Below, in pieces: positions 22,923-33,267 of a DNA stretch of 64,000 bases. The DNA lies in NCBI GenBank assembly GCA_032718475.1, contig JAUCBJ010006956.1:1-64000 (forward strand). The letters are read 5' to 3'. The translations under genes and the position numbers were made by a program. Positions within the stretch are counted from its first letter, which is position 1. Each line of letters begins with the position of its first letter. The stretch comes from Nemertoderma westbladi (taxonomy: Eukaryota > Xenacoelomorpha > Nemertodermatida > Nemertodermatidae). The notes beneath the pieces are model-generated. The model saw only the letters and a list, made by a program, of their open reading frames with translations. It was not told the DNA's origin and searched no databases.

Positions 22923-25900
22923 ATGTCACTGCCTGGATCCCCTACTCGGAATCGTGGGGGTAAGGCAGCCATTGGTGATGATAATGAGATTCGACGTCGA
23001 ATTGAATTTCTGAAGAGAAACCGAACTACTGAGCGAACAAAAGCCCAAAAGTTGATAACAGATATTAAGGTTTTCTGGGATCAAAGCGAAGTGGATATCG
23101 ATGCTGATGAACTGGCTTACAATATTGAGGTTGCTGAGCAATACCGTAAAAACTTAAATACTATTGACTCTGAATTAATAGAGCTTGGATACTCTGTTGA
23201 AACTTCCTCCTATGACCGCGACCTCCATAAGACTATTTTCAAATCAACCCGTGTGTTAAATCGTGTGGAACGCGCAGAACAACACACCCACTCTACAACC
23301 AGTGAGAAATCCCAAAGTGATTCTGGAGGTGGAGCAGGAACCAAAGGTTTACCAAAAATATCTGTACCAACTTTTGATGGTGACTACTTGCTTTGGCGCC
23401 CATTCTGGGACCAATTCGAAGCATTAATACACAATCGCACCAGTTTAACAAATATTGAAAGATTTGTGTATTTAAGGAGCTGTTTAGTTGGTGATGCTAA
23501 AGATTCTCTAGGTGGCTTATCCCTAACAGCCACTAATTATGAAAATGCTATAGCATTACTAAAACGACGTTATGGAAACCCTCATTTATTGATTGGTATG
23601 TATGCCAGTCGATTATGTGCTCTACCTATTATACAGTCCAATGATCTTAAGGGTTTCCGGGGAATTATTGATTCCTTTGAAGCTGCTCTTCGAGAAATAC
23701 AACAATTAGCTATAGAAATAACATCACCAAAGTCTGATGGAGAGATGCTATCTACTGATAAAGGTAAGTCAAATGATCTAACTTCACTGCTACTTGCCCC
23801 ATTATTATTACAAAAGTTGCCTGTTGATATGGTTTTAACTTGGAACCGTTCTCATGCAGTTGAGCGTTTCAACTTGGAACCACTGTTATTATTTATAAAC
23901 ACTGAACTGGAATCACTAGAATCTGTTGCTTATGGTTCTTCTAATTCTTATACATCGACGGTAGGTACTACTGTTCGCTCTTCAACACACTTTAACCGAA
24001 AGAATGCCTCTGGTTCAGTTGCTTCTACTACCGCATTATATACTAGTACCATGGAAACTTCTAAAAAAATAGTGACTAAATGCCCTGCTTGTAAGAGTTC
24101 TCCTGTACACAGTTTACGGAATTGTGTTGGCTTTCTGAGTAAGGATATTGACCAACGATGTAACATAGTCAAATTGACAAAACTCTGTAAAAACTGTTTG
24201 GGTCCCCACCCTACTCATTTATGCACTTCTGAAGGAACATGCAGTAACTGTGGAAAAAAACACCATACATTACTGTGTTTCAGGTCGAAGGGTTTAATAC
24301 CAACAAACAAGGATTCTGTTGGTGAAAGTGCTTCAAATAAACTCCCCCCTTCAACCTCCGCTTCCAAGCAAGCTTCTAATGATTTTACAGCAAAAAAATC
24401 ATTTTCTCCAAAAGGTCCTACTAACTTTTATAATAATCCTTCTAATAGCTGTGTTGATACTTCAAAAATCAATAACTCCCGAAATAACCCCATTTTTATT
24501 AAACTGGCTTTGGGTTATATTACTCCCCCTGACTCTACAGAAGGGTATTTGATACATATTTATTTGGATGATGGCTCGAAAAGATCCTATATTAGAGAGG
24601 ATCTGTCTACTTCTTTATCATTACCAAGCCAAGATACTCATATTATGACTACTGGATCATTTGGGGGTTATTACACTACCCAAGAAGCAGACCATGTTAA
24701 TTTTAAACTTTATAGCCAGTTTAATTCAGAGCCTATTGACCTATCTGCTTGGACTACTGAGACACTTTGCCCCCCAATGCAGCAGGAATATTTTCACTCA
24801 CTTCCTCCACAATTGACTCATATCCAACAATGGGCTGATATTTTTGATGGAGGTGAAAGAACTGTATCATTGATTATTGGTGCTGATTATATCTGGCAGG
24901 TCACTAATTTCATAAGAACTTGTCCAAATATGCCTGCCATCATTGATACCTTTTTTGGTACAGTACTTTCGGGTCCTGCCATTGGACAACAATACAATAC
25001 CCCAACTAGCACTGATAATGTCTCTATGTTAATTACTGAGCCAATTGAAGTTACTAACTTGTGGAATTTAGAGGCAGTAGGTGTTAAGGGTGAGGAATTG
25101 TATTGTGACCCATATATTCCCCCTGAACGGTCTATTGAAGACCCTACACACTATAGAGTTCGACTACCTTTTAAAGGAACTAAACGGCCAATTTCCAACT
25201 ATAAAATTATTTGCAGGCAACAATATCATACTATGTCAAAACTTAATATTTCTGAAGCTGAGATTTACACTACTAAAATGGACAAACTATGGTCTGATGA
25301 TATTATTGAACTGGCTACAAGTTCACATGAAGAAGGTTTTTATTTACCTCATCATCTTGCACGTAGGGACACTAAACCACGAGTTGTATTTAATGGTTCC
25401 TCTTGTGACTCTGCTGGGATCAGTCTTAACTCATGCTTAGATTCTGGTCCTAACTTACTCTCCAATTTAGTTGATATTCTACTTCGTATGCGCTTCTATT
25501 CCCATATTATTACTGCAGATATAGCGGCAGCTTATCACCAAGTGGAAGTGCACCCTGAGGACCGAATGTGGTTGAAATTTTTATGGAAAACCAACACATA
25601 CCAGTTTGTTAGGGTCCCTTTTGGCATAACTCCTAGTGGTTTTCTTTTACACTCAACAATTCAACACCATGTCAATACATATGGCAATACTGAATTTGTC
25701 CGTGAATTTATGGAGTCATTATATAGTGATGATGTCATGAAAAGTAGTAATAATAGACATGAACTCAACCATTTTTTACAAAGTGCTATTGAATTACTCC
25801 AAGGAGCAGGTATGGAACTGAAACCTGTATTAAACCCTAAGAAAATCTTAGGCGTATGCCTAAACAATAATAATGATACTTTCTCTATTGATCTATCTAA

Positions 25901-28265
25901 GCTCTATATACCAGCCAAGCTTACCCGTCGTGAGCTCTTGAGGGTCATTTCCTTTGTATTTGACCCTTTAGGATTAATTTGCCCTTGGACTTTGAGAGGG
26001 AGACTCCTATTACAAGATTCATGGAAATCAGGGAAGGGATGGAATACTCTGGTAGAACCAGAAATTGAACATTCCTTTAAATTATGGGTCAATGAATCCT
26101 TAACTACTAATGTTGTTGAGTTTCCACGTTGTATTAACTTAAGTCCAACTACTACCTTACATATTTTCTGTGATGCTTCTATTCTTGCTTATGGCTTCTT
26201 GATCTATGTTGTTAATCCAAACTCTATACCTTTGCTATTCTATGGCAAATCTCGTGCAACGCCTTTAAAACATAGACCATCAATCCCAAGATTGGAACTA
26301 TTGGCTTGCTTGCTTGGTGCACGATTTGCTAATCATATTGTTATGAAACTTTTCAAACCATTTAACACATTCTTTTGGAGTGATTCCTGTTGCGTACTAC
26401 AATGGATACGTAAAGGACCTACAAAAAAGGATATCTTTGTCCACCGGCGAATTGAGGAAATTAATGGAATTGTTGACCCAGGACAATGGCGCTATGTTTC
26501 TACTCTTGAAAATCCTGCCGATATTCCTTCAAGGGGATCAAATTTATTACCCCTGTTATCTAACAAACTCTACCATCATGGCCCACCATTCCTATCTAAG
26601 GCAATAGATGAATGGCCAAAGGAACCATCACCTCCTCCTCAATTAATTATTATTGAAGCACCTCCAGCTTTGGATCTTGATGGATGTCTAGATATTAGAA
26701 AATATTCTAATTTTGTGACATTAGTTAATATAGTTTCATGGCTTTTACGATTTGTCAACAACTGCCGTAAACCTATTACGTCCCATAAGGAGTGCCTTTC
26801 ATTCGCCGAAACTAATTATGCGCTATTATTATTAATTAAGTCTGAACAATGGAAATGTTACAGGAGTGAATTTATGCATCTTCAGGAGCATTCCTATCTC
26901 CCTAGAACTTCTACACTCTGGCGATTTCATGCAGTAATTAACGATGGGATTTTGGTAATGTGTCCCCGCACCGGTGATTCGACACTCCCTATACTCCCTA
27001 AATCAAGCTATCTAACTCGTTTAATTATCCAATATTATCACAGTAGCCTGATGCATCAAGGCCCTGAAGCTACATTAGCTCTGATTCGTCAAAAATATTG
27101 GATTCCAAAAGGACGATCACTTGTTCGACACATAATACATGATTGCTATAGATGTAAACGCTATCAAGCTCAACCCTGCCAACCACGTGAGTCTCACCTT
27201 CATCCCTTTAGGATTACTGCTACAATGCCATTCTTATGTACGGGAGTGGATTTTTTCGGACCACTATACTTGTTTGATGGTGAAAAGGTATATGGTCTAC
27301 TTTTCACTTGTTCTTCCACACGTGCAATACACTTGGAGGTTGTTGAGGAAGCTAGCGCAAAACATACCCATCTTGCTTTTCGAAGATTCTTAGGTCGACG
27401 TCTCCCACCTATGTGGCATGTCAAGTTCTACTCAGATAATGCAAAAACTTTTTTAAAACTTTCAACTATGCGCTTTCCTTCCCACTCCATAACATTTACT
27501 TTCATACCCGTTCGATCTCCACACTGGGGCGGCTGGTGGGAAAGGATGGTAGGCATAGTAAAGAAATGTTTAAAAATAACTTGTCATAATCAAGCTTTTA
27601 CTCTCATTCAGTTGGTGACTGTATTTGTGGAAATTGAATCAGCTGTTAACAGCCGGCCAATTACGGCATTGTCCAGCGATCTGGATGATTCCAAACCATT
27701 AACACCATCTCATTTCCTGTTCTGTCATACTTCCGATACTGATAGTATTGACCCTGCAGCGACTAATTGTCCTGATAACCTACGTAAGGCTCTCTTACTT
27801 CGAGATAAGGTTTCACGATCTATTTGGAAACTATGGTCTACTGAATACCTTGCGTCACTAAAATGTTGGAGAACTCCCAGTCGAGGGACTAGTAATATAC
27901 CTGAAGTAGGTCATGTGGTATTGGTGAAACAAACTGGCAAAGTCCCAATTCCGCGAGGTAAATGGCCACTAGCACGTATATTGGCTTTACATCCAGGACG
28001 GGATGGATCAACATATTCAGCTGATATACTACTTAATGGTAAGAAGACGAACCGTGCACTAAACTACCTCATTCCTTTGGAATGTGATGTAACCTTTAAT
28101 GACACCCCTAAAGTTAATGATAGTGGCATACCCAATGTTATGGTTAGTGTCCCAGATCAACAAACTCGAAAGGACAAAACTGAAAATAACCTTAATTCTA
28201 AAGACAATAGGACTTATTATATTTCGAGATATGGGCGACGAGTAAATCATTTCAAAAACCCATAG
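22923..28265 (+). CDS. BEL/Pao Gag-Pol polyprotein
   Basis: Single 1780-aa polyprotein for a BEL/Pao retrotransposon. In order: a DUF1759-type Gag region with VPTFDGDYLLWRPFWDQFEA (about residues 140-300); cysteine knuckles CKNCLGPHPTHLC and CSNCGKKHHTLLC (about 420-460); an aspartic protease with YLDDGSKRSYI; a reverse transcriptase with DIAAAYHQVEV and the catalytic YSDD (about 934); an RNase H with FCDASILAYGF; and an integrase with a zinc-binding HH-CC region (YRCKRYQ), catalytic VDFFGP and FYSDN, and the glutamate in SPHWGGWWERM (about 1540). The C-terminus has the typical PRGKWPLARI block. All catalytic motifs are present and there are no stops, so it could be active. Confidence 0.95.
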   Translation: MSLPGSPTRNRGGKAAIGDDNEIRRRIEFLKRNRTTERTKAQKLITDIKVFWDQSEVDIDADELAYNIEVAEQYRKNLNTIDSELIELGYSVETSSYDRDLHKTIFKSTRVLNRVERAEQHTHSTTSEKSQSDSGGGAGTKGLPKISVPTFDGDYLLWRPFWDQFEALIHNRTSLTNIERFVYLRSCLVGDAKDSLGGLSLTATNYENAIALLKRRYGNPHLLIGMYASRLCALPIIQSNDLKGFRGIIDSFEAALREIQQLAIEITSPKSDGEMLSTDKGKSNDLTSLLLAPLLLQKLPVDMVLTWNRSHAVERFNLEPLLLFINTELESLESVAYGSSNSYTSTVGTTVRSSTHFNRKNASGSVASTTALYTSTMETSKKIVTKCPACKSSPVHSLRNCVGFLSKDIDQRCNIVKLTKLCKNCLGPHPTHLCTSEGTCSNCGKKHHTLLCFRSKGLIPTNKDSVGESASNKLPPSTSASKQASNDFTAKKSFSPKGPTNFYNNPSNSCVDTSKINNSRNNPIFIKLALGYITPPDSTEGYLIHIYLDDGSKRSYIREDLSTSLSLPSQDTHIMTTGSFGGYYTTQEADHVNFKLYSQFNSEPIDLSAWTTETLCPPMQQEYFHSLPPQLTHIQQWADIFDGGERTVSLIIGADYIWQVTNFIRTCPNMPAIIDTFFGTVLSGPAIGQQYNTPTSTDNVSMLITEPIEVTNLWNLEAVGVKGEELYCDPYIPPERSIEDPTHYRVRLPFKGTKRPISNYKIICRQQYHTMSKLNISEAEIYTTKMDKLWSDDIIELATSSHEEGFYLPHHLARRDTKPRVVFNGSSCDSAGISLNSCLDSGPNLLSNLVDILLRMRFYSHIITADIAAAYHQVEVHPEDRMWLKFLWKTNTYQFVRVPFGITPSGFLLHSTIQHHVNTYGNTEFVREFMESLYSDDVMKSSNNRHELNHFLQSAIELLQGAGMELKPVLNPKKILGVCLNNNNDTFSIDLSKLYIPAKLTRRELLRVISFVFDPLGLICPWTLRGRLLLQDSWKSGKGWNTLVEPEIEHSFKLWVNESLTTNVVEFPRCINLSPTTTLHIFCDASILAYGFLIYVVNPNSIPLLFYGKSRATPLKHRPSIPRLELLACLLGARFANHIVMKLFKPFNTFFWSDSCCVLQWIRKGPTKKDIFVHRRIEEINGIVDPGQWRYVSTLENPADIPSRGSNLLPLLSNKLYHHGPPFLSKAIDEWPKEPSPPPQLIIIEAPPALDLDGCLDIRKYSNFVTLVNIVSWLLRFVNNCRKPITSHKECLSFAETNYALLLLIKSEQWKCYRSEFMHLQEHSYLPRTSTLWRFHAVINDGILVMCPRTGDSTLPILPKSSYLTRLIIQYYHSSLMHQGPEATLALIRQKYWIPKGRSLVRHIIHDCYRCKRYQAQPCQPRESHLHPFRITATMPFLCTGVDFFGPLYLFDGEKVYGLLFTCSSTRAIHLEVVEEASAKHTHLAFRRFLGRRLPPMWHVKFYSDNAKTFLKLSTMRFPSHSITFTFIPVRSPHWGGWWERMVGIVKKCLKITCHNQAFTLIQLVTVFVEIESAVNSRPITALSSDLDDSKPLTPSHFLFCHTSDTDSIDPAATNCPDNLRKALLLRDKVSRSIWKLWSTEYLASLKCWRTPSRGTSNIPEVGHVVLVKQTGKVPIPRGKWPLARILALHPGRDGSTYSADILLNGKKTNRALNYLIPLECDVTFNDTPKVNDSGIPNVMVSVPDQQTRKDKTENNLNSKDNRTYYISRYGRRVNHFKNP

Positions 28266-28284
28266 TGTTTTCGACGTGGGGGTA

Positions 28285-28455
28285 TGTAAAACTGATTTTT
28301 ATCTATACTTTGTTCCTATACCGTTATTCCTATACTGGTATTCCTATACTGCTGTACCTGATCTATTACCACCTCAATTATTGAACTTTCTGACATTTTG
28401 ATATAAACTTATTGTTTTCATTATTTATTTGGAAAGGGGTATTTTGGCTGGAACA
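28285..28455 (+). repeat. BEL-1 3' LTR
   Basis: 171 bp, apparently identical to the 5' LTR. It follows the polyprotein stop by about 20 bp, which leaves room only for the purine tract. Confidence 0.93.
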
Positions 28456-28689
28456 TTTACTATTATTAGCTTATTTCGCATTTATTGATAAAGGGGGATG
28501 ATGATGGCTAGGGTGACATAAGTATCTGAGTGTGTGCTCTGTGCACAGATATCCCCATTGGTGACATTGCATCCTTTGCTTAAATCAAGACTGCGGGAAG
28601 GAGCATCAAGACCAATCGTGCCAGTGGAGTATTTAGCGTGCCCCCTGATGTGTTAAAATTCCTGAGTGTTTGGAGCTCATTCACCCAAT

Positions 28690-29610
28690 TGTTGTGGACA
28701 TGTCTAGGACAAAGAGAGTCCCTCACGAACTGAAAATAAATAAGTTGGTCCCAGCCCCAAAGAAGCGCTACCTAACAACCCGTGGGTCTTTTCGTTAATC
28801 TTGATTGCTGCAGAGCATACAACAGAATTCTATAAAATCGCATAAGGGATTCTGTTGAGAGACTGTTACGTGCGATCTAAAATGGGTTCCGTAAAGGTCG
28901 CGGGACCATGGAGACCATTCTGGCACTTTTTAGAAGGATACTCAAAGAGTTATCAACCTGGCTATATTATTTTCTTTATTGATTTCTCTAGTTCCTTCGA
29001 CTCAGCAGTCTCTCGACCACGTATGTTCAGCATACTTCCAGCATATGGGATTCCTTAGGAAATTATTACAGCGATCAGATCACTCTATGATGGTTCCACC
29101 ACATTATGACAGTGAACCTTGACAGCTCTCAAGAAATGTCTGATCGTAAGGGCATAAGCTCCAGGGATGGCTTGCTTGAGCATGTGGCGGATGACTCCCT
29201 GCTGGGTTCATGTATCGGGAAGTCAGATGAAGAATGCCTTCGGATACGTAAGACTGCTGCCCATGCATGGACAGCATTGAATAGTCTGTTCAGGATTTGG
29301 AAGTCCCATAGAATAAAACGGAAGCTAAAGATTCGATTATTTATGGCAGCACTAGTACCAGTATTCTTATATGGGAGACCATGCTGGGCTCTAACTGCAG
29401 AGGATCACAAAAATACTGCGCCGGGTTCATTGTGTCAAGTACAATGAACACATATCCAACTATCTATACACCAATGGAGAGGTGTTTCATTAATCTCCCG
29501 TGCTTGACACTTGAACGGAACCGCCTCGCTTGGCAGGACATTGCTTTCCCCGTGAGAACCAGCCAGTGCATAGTCCGTGCTTTTTTTGAGGCTTCATGGA
29601 GTGAATAAGC
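28690..29610 (+). pseudogene. Degraded LINE reverse transcriptase
   Basis: Scattered frames encode RT pieces: VPHELKINKLVPAPKKR (about 28719), IIFFIDFSSSFDSAVSRPRM with FSILPAYGIP (about 28970-29055), and the C-terminal RLFMAALVPVFLYGRPCWAL (about 29335-29395). Stops and deletions interrupt it throughout. The same family appears at 60693-62022 (FKAFDSVSRSRMFSIL, VPVLLYGSPCWALTAED), which is better preserved. Confidence 0.85.
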
Positions 29611-29699
29611 ATGGTGGACAGCCCATGACTTTCTTGTGATTTATCTTAAAAGGACACTGGCCTTGAAGATGCCGATGATCTAGCAAATGTCATGGGTGA

Positions 29700-30330
29700 T
29701 AGTGAGTTGTGGCAGTTCAATTTTGTCGAGAAGCCAGCACAGCATTCTTAATATATATGTAATACATATATATACAGCATGCTGTTAGTATTAGTAGTAG
29801 GGGTGATATTGTTATATAAAGTGAGCTGATGTTTGTTTGTGTTTTAATTAAATATTTGTGTAACCAGTTGGTACTATAAAGTGTCTGTGTTTGACACTTG
29901 ATCTGGTTGTTTAGCACTGCGTGAACCACAGAATCCACTACGTGTAATGCGTGAATCCACGAACTATAACCAACAAAATCATAACCCATTCGTGGGGTCT
30001 TCGCGCAGCACGAGGCTCAATTATGAGACACAAATTTAAATTGAGCCATTCTATTACAAAATCTGTTTTTAAGAAATTTAACAAAATTGCCACTCAATAA
30101 AAGTAAGGGGGACAGGCAGTACCTCCCCTTTTAATTTGCACCCCAACCCATACGGGGCAGACAGTACTAGTAGGTGTTAGTTGTAGTAGTAGTAGGTATA
30201 TGTTGTCAGTGAATTTGTGTTTTATAATTAAGATTGTGGCTGTGGCGTCTCAATTTGTCAGAAATGTAAAAAATATCTTATGCCAATGTCGATGTACAGT
30301 AGTAGGCCTAATTATATTGAAATATAATTA
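29700..30330. other. Noncoding spacer with an inverted scrap of the 1.1-kb repeat
   Basis: GCATTCTTAATATATATGTA near 29742 matches, in reverse, the TATATATTAAGAATGC stretch near 905-926 and 4445-4466. GTAGTAGTAG words recur at 29790 and 30185. No gene is supported. Confidence 0.4.
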
Positions 30331-30334
30331 AATG

Positions 30335-30650
30335 AATTTACCTTGTTAAAGTCTCAGTGTAAAATGCATAAAGTGTATAATGGTAAGTGTCCCAATCATC
30401 CAAAAGAAAAATTCACCAGAGTGGCGATAAACACTCTTACAGTACCAGAGCTAGTGCTTCAAACTTCTACCTCCCGAATTGTAAATCCTTTGAATCTGAT
30501 ACTTTCTTTTTTAACGGCATTAAAAATTGGAACGCTCTGTCTAATGAAATTAAAAACCTAGATAATCAAAATTATTTTAAATCTGCAGTTAAATCTCACC
30601 TCCGTGTGCAATGTAAAAATAGGTACAATAGTCCTACAGTAAGTTATTAG
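30335..30650 (+). pseudogene. LINE RT C-terminal fragment
   Basis: Encodes the end of a non-LTR ORF2: YNGKCPNHPKEK in one frame, then, after a frameshift, HSYSTRASASNFYLPNCKSF, FFNGIKNWNALSNEIKN and FKSAVKSHL before a stop at 30650. This N-x-L-P / W-N-x-L-P-x-x-I / F-K-x-x-L-K pattern is typical of the Jockey/CR1-type C-terminus. Confidence 0.8.
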
Positions 30651-30789
30651 TTTATTAATTAGTTACTATTTATAATGTAATTACGTTTTATAATAAATTG
30701 TTCTGTGCATAGTTCCATCTTTATCGTTGAGTCAGAGTATTGTCTCGCTCTCGGTAAAGTTGTACGTAGTTTAATTTCGTTTTATAATA

Positions 30790-31496
30790 AGTTGTACTGT
30801 TAGATTGAATCTTAGGAGGCGACTTCAATGCAAGGCAAGATATTGACGGCAACGACAAAACAACAGCGCTTAACGAAGTCTTGGAAAATTATGATTTATC
30901 ACACTTCAGTCTAACCCAGTAGTAGAACCAACCTATATCAGTGACAACGGTAACAGCACAATCGATTTAGTTTATGCGAACAAATTGCCCGAGATTGTCC
31001 GAGGTTCTCGCATTAAACAGCACGGCAAAGGCCGTTCAATCGGTAAGAGTGGCTCTGGGCGTCTCCAAGCGACAATATAAGAATCGCCTTAGTGATAAAC
31101 TAGAAAATATCAACGGCAATCGGAGGAGAAACTCATAGGAACGGCAGAAAATGAACCGTATAAATGTTGCAAGAAAAATAAACAGCAAACAAGCTGCCCT
31201 ATAACTCTGAAAACATGGGAAGACCATTTTAGTTTACTTTTATCGTCTAATGATATTCCTACAGACCAACTAGATGATAATTTAGTAGACGAATTCGAGA
31301 CGACAATCTCGTCTCGAGTTTCCTTATGAGTTCCCCCCGTTTACTGGGGAAGAGGTACAATCAATTATTAATGATAAGCCGATAGGAAAGTCTGGGGGAC
31401 CGGATTATGTCCCACATGAGCTGCTGAAGGCTGCACTACCAGCTACCCCGTGGACCACCTTATTTAATATCTGTTTATCAACTGTCACTTTAGTAT
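30790..31496 (+). pseudogene. LINE 5' part, split by BEL-2
   Basis: Near 30815 the frame reads LGGDFNARQDIDG, and near 30955 NSTIDLVYAN. These are two motifs of the APE-type endonuclease of LINEs. The RT starts near 31340 with EEVQSIINDKPIGKSGGPD and HELLKAALP. The sequence breaks at 31496, where BEL-2 begins, and resumes in frame at 45807. Earlier frameshifts show the LINE was already decaying. Confidence 0.85.
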
Positions 31497-33102
31497 TGTT
31501 GCCGTTATCCCAACACCAGGGGGGAAAAACGCCGATGCTGGAGACGTGACTTTACAGACCACTGAGCCCCGGCCAGTCACCGGATATTGATTTTGGAGAA
31601 GGAATGATTTCTGAGATGCAGGGTTGCGGTTGAGAAAAAGCTGCATTAGTTGGATATACTCTTTAATGTAACTGAACTCTGTTGAACCTTGTTGAAACCC
31701 TGATTAAGAATAATTTTGGGCTTCCCCAAATCAATATACACCAAATATTCACAATAATTATACACGATAATATAAATCCCTACAGTATATTATTTAATTA
31801 CCCACTGTTCGCTCAGATTTTAGCCTACCTAATGTTCCCCAGATTTTCCCTCGGTCCTAGTCTTAGTGCCGTAGTGTCGGTGTCGGTCGACCCTGTCGCG
31901 TGTCCGTTCCACCCCTCACGAACCCCGAAGGGAACGATCATCGAGAACCAGCACGGCTTGGCTAAGGGTCGGTCCAGTCGGTAGACTCTGTCGCGTATCC
32001 GTACCACCCCTCTCGAACCCCGAAGGGTTCGGTCATCGAGAACCAGTACGGCTTGGCTAGGAGTCTGCCGTGTCGGTGGACCCGTTCGCGTGTCCGTTCC
32101 ACCCCTCACGAACCCCGAAGGGTTCGATCATCGAGAACCAGAACGGCTTGGCTAGGGGTCCGTCGTTTCATCACAGAAACCCAACCACCTAGGCTTTCCG
32201 AGTCCCTTTCAGGCTCGTAGTCGCTTCGGCAGCCGAGAAACTGCTCCGAACAGTCGGTAGGCCAGTAGAGTCTAGTCGAGTCTAGTCCTTTGTCTTTCGA
32301 CCCCATCGCGTGTCCGTTCCACCCCTCACGAACCCCGAAGGGAACGATCATCGAGAACCAGTACGGCTTGGCTAAGGGGTCTGTCGTCGGTTCCCGTCGC
32401 AAATCCCAGTACAAGCAGTCAGCGTTCCGAGTTCTTTTCAGTCTCGTAGTAGCTGCCGTTGACCAGAGACCGCTAAGGGTAGTTCTCGTCAAACCCGTCC
32501 TGTGGCCAGCCCTTTCGCATGTCCGTCCCACCCCTCGCGAACCCCGAAGGGATCGGTCATCGAGAACCAGTACGACTTAGCTCAGGGGGCAGTCGTTAGT
32601 TGGCCACCCATTCGCGTGTCCGCTCCACCCCTCACGAACCCCGAAGGGAACGATCATCGAGAACCAGAACGGCTTGGCTACTAAGGGGCCGTCGTTTCCC
32701 GTCGCAAATCCCTGACACAAGCAGTCAGCGGTCCGAGTTCTTTTCAGTCTCGTAATGGCTGCTGTTGGCCAGGGACCGCTAAGGGCAGTCCTTGTCCTTT
32801 AGGCCTGGCGCATTACCAAATCCACCCCTACAGGCAGCAGGAAGTTGGCCAGGGCCTAATAGTACTCAGGCTAACCTGAATACTGCTTGCATTTTCCACC
32901 CCCCCCCCCCTGGCCCTTATAACTATGAAATTATTCCCGTACCCTGTAAGTTGCCCCAAAGTTCGCCCATAAATCGCCCCCAGTTTATTGAATGTGCCCA
33001 AAACCCATGGTCCCGCACCCAGTAGTAATATCGGAATAATCAATTTTAATAAAATACAAAAATATTCAACTCGCGTTATGGAAAGTTGAAATACCGCGAA
33101 CA
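31497..33102 (-). repeat. BEL-2 3' LTR
   Basis: 1606 bp. About six tandem-like modules each contain GTTCCACCCCTCACGAACCC, CGAAGGG and CATCGAGAACCAG. On the sense (minus) strand each gives a CCC-TTCG-GGG hairpin. Three copies of a 24-26 bp motif (TTCCGAGT...CTCGTA) lie at 32196-32219, 32423-32448 and 32730-32754. A C run lies near 32900. ORFs here are by-products of the repeats. Confidence 0.95.
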
Positions 33103-33267
33103 GTCCCCCCCAATGACCTTCGTGAAGTCTGTCGGTCGATTGAGTTTGCGTAGGTCATTCCCAATATAAAAAACCCAAATTTAATATTGCATAGTTTTTA
33201 ATTAATTTGGCCTAGAGTTTGTATAAAAATAAATGTTCGATAAATGTTCCTGGAATATCCCGATCCA

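Larger units (their letters stand above)
22426..28455 (+). mobile_element. BEL/Pao LTR retrotransposon, intact (BEL-1)
   Basis: Two 171-bp LTRs (22426-22596 and 28285-28455) that read as identical, starting TGTAAAACTG and ending GGAACA. The 5-bp target duplication TTTAC lies at 22421-22425 and 28456-28460. One uninterrupted 1780-codon Gag-Pol ORF lies between them. A purine tract (GACGTGGGGGTA) abuts the 3' LTR. Identical LTRs and an open ORF mean a recent insertion. No tRNA primer site is obvious next to the 5' LTR. Confidence 0.95.

Noticed and set aside
31825-32684. ORFs in both BEL-2 LTRs (up to 141 codons)
   Set aside because: They are products of the GC-rich tandem modules and have no relation to any protein.
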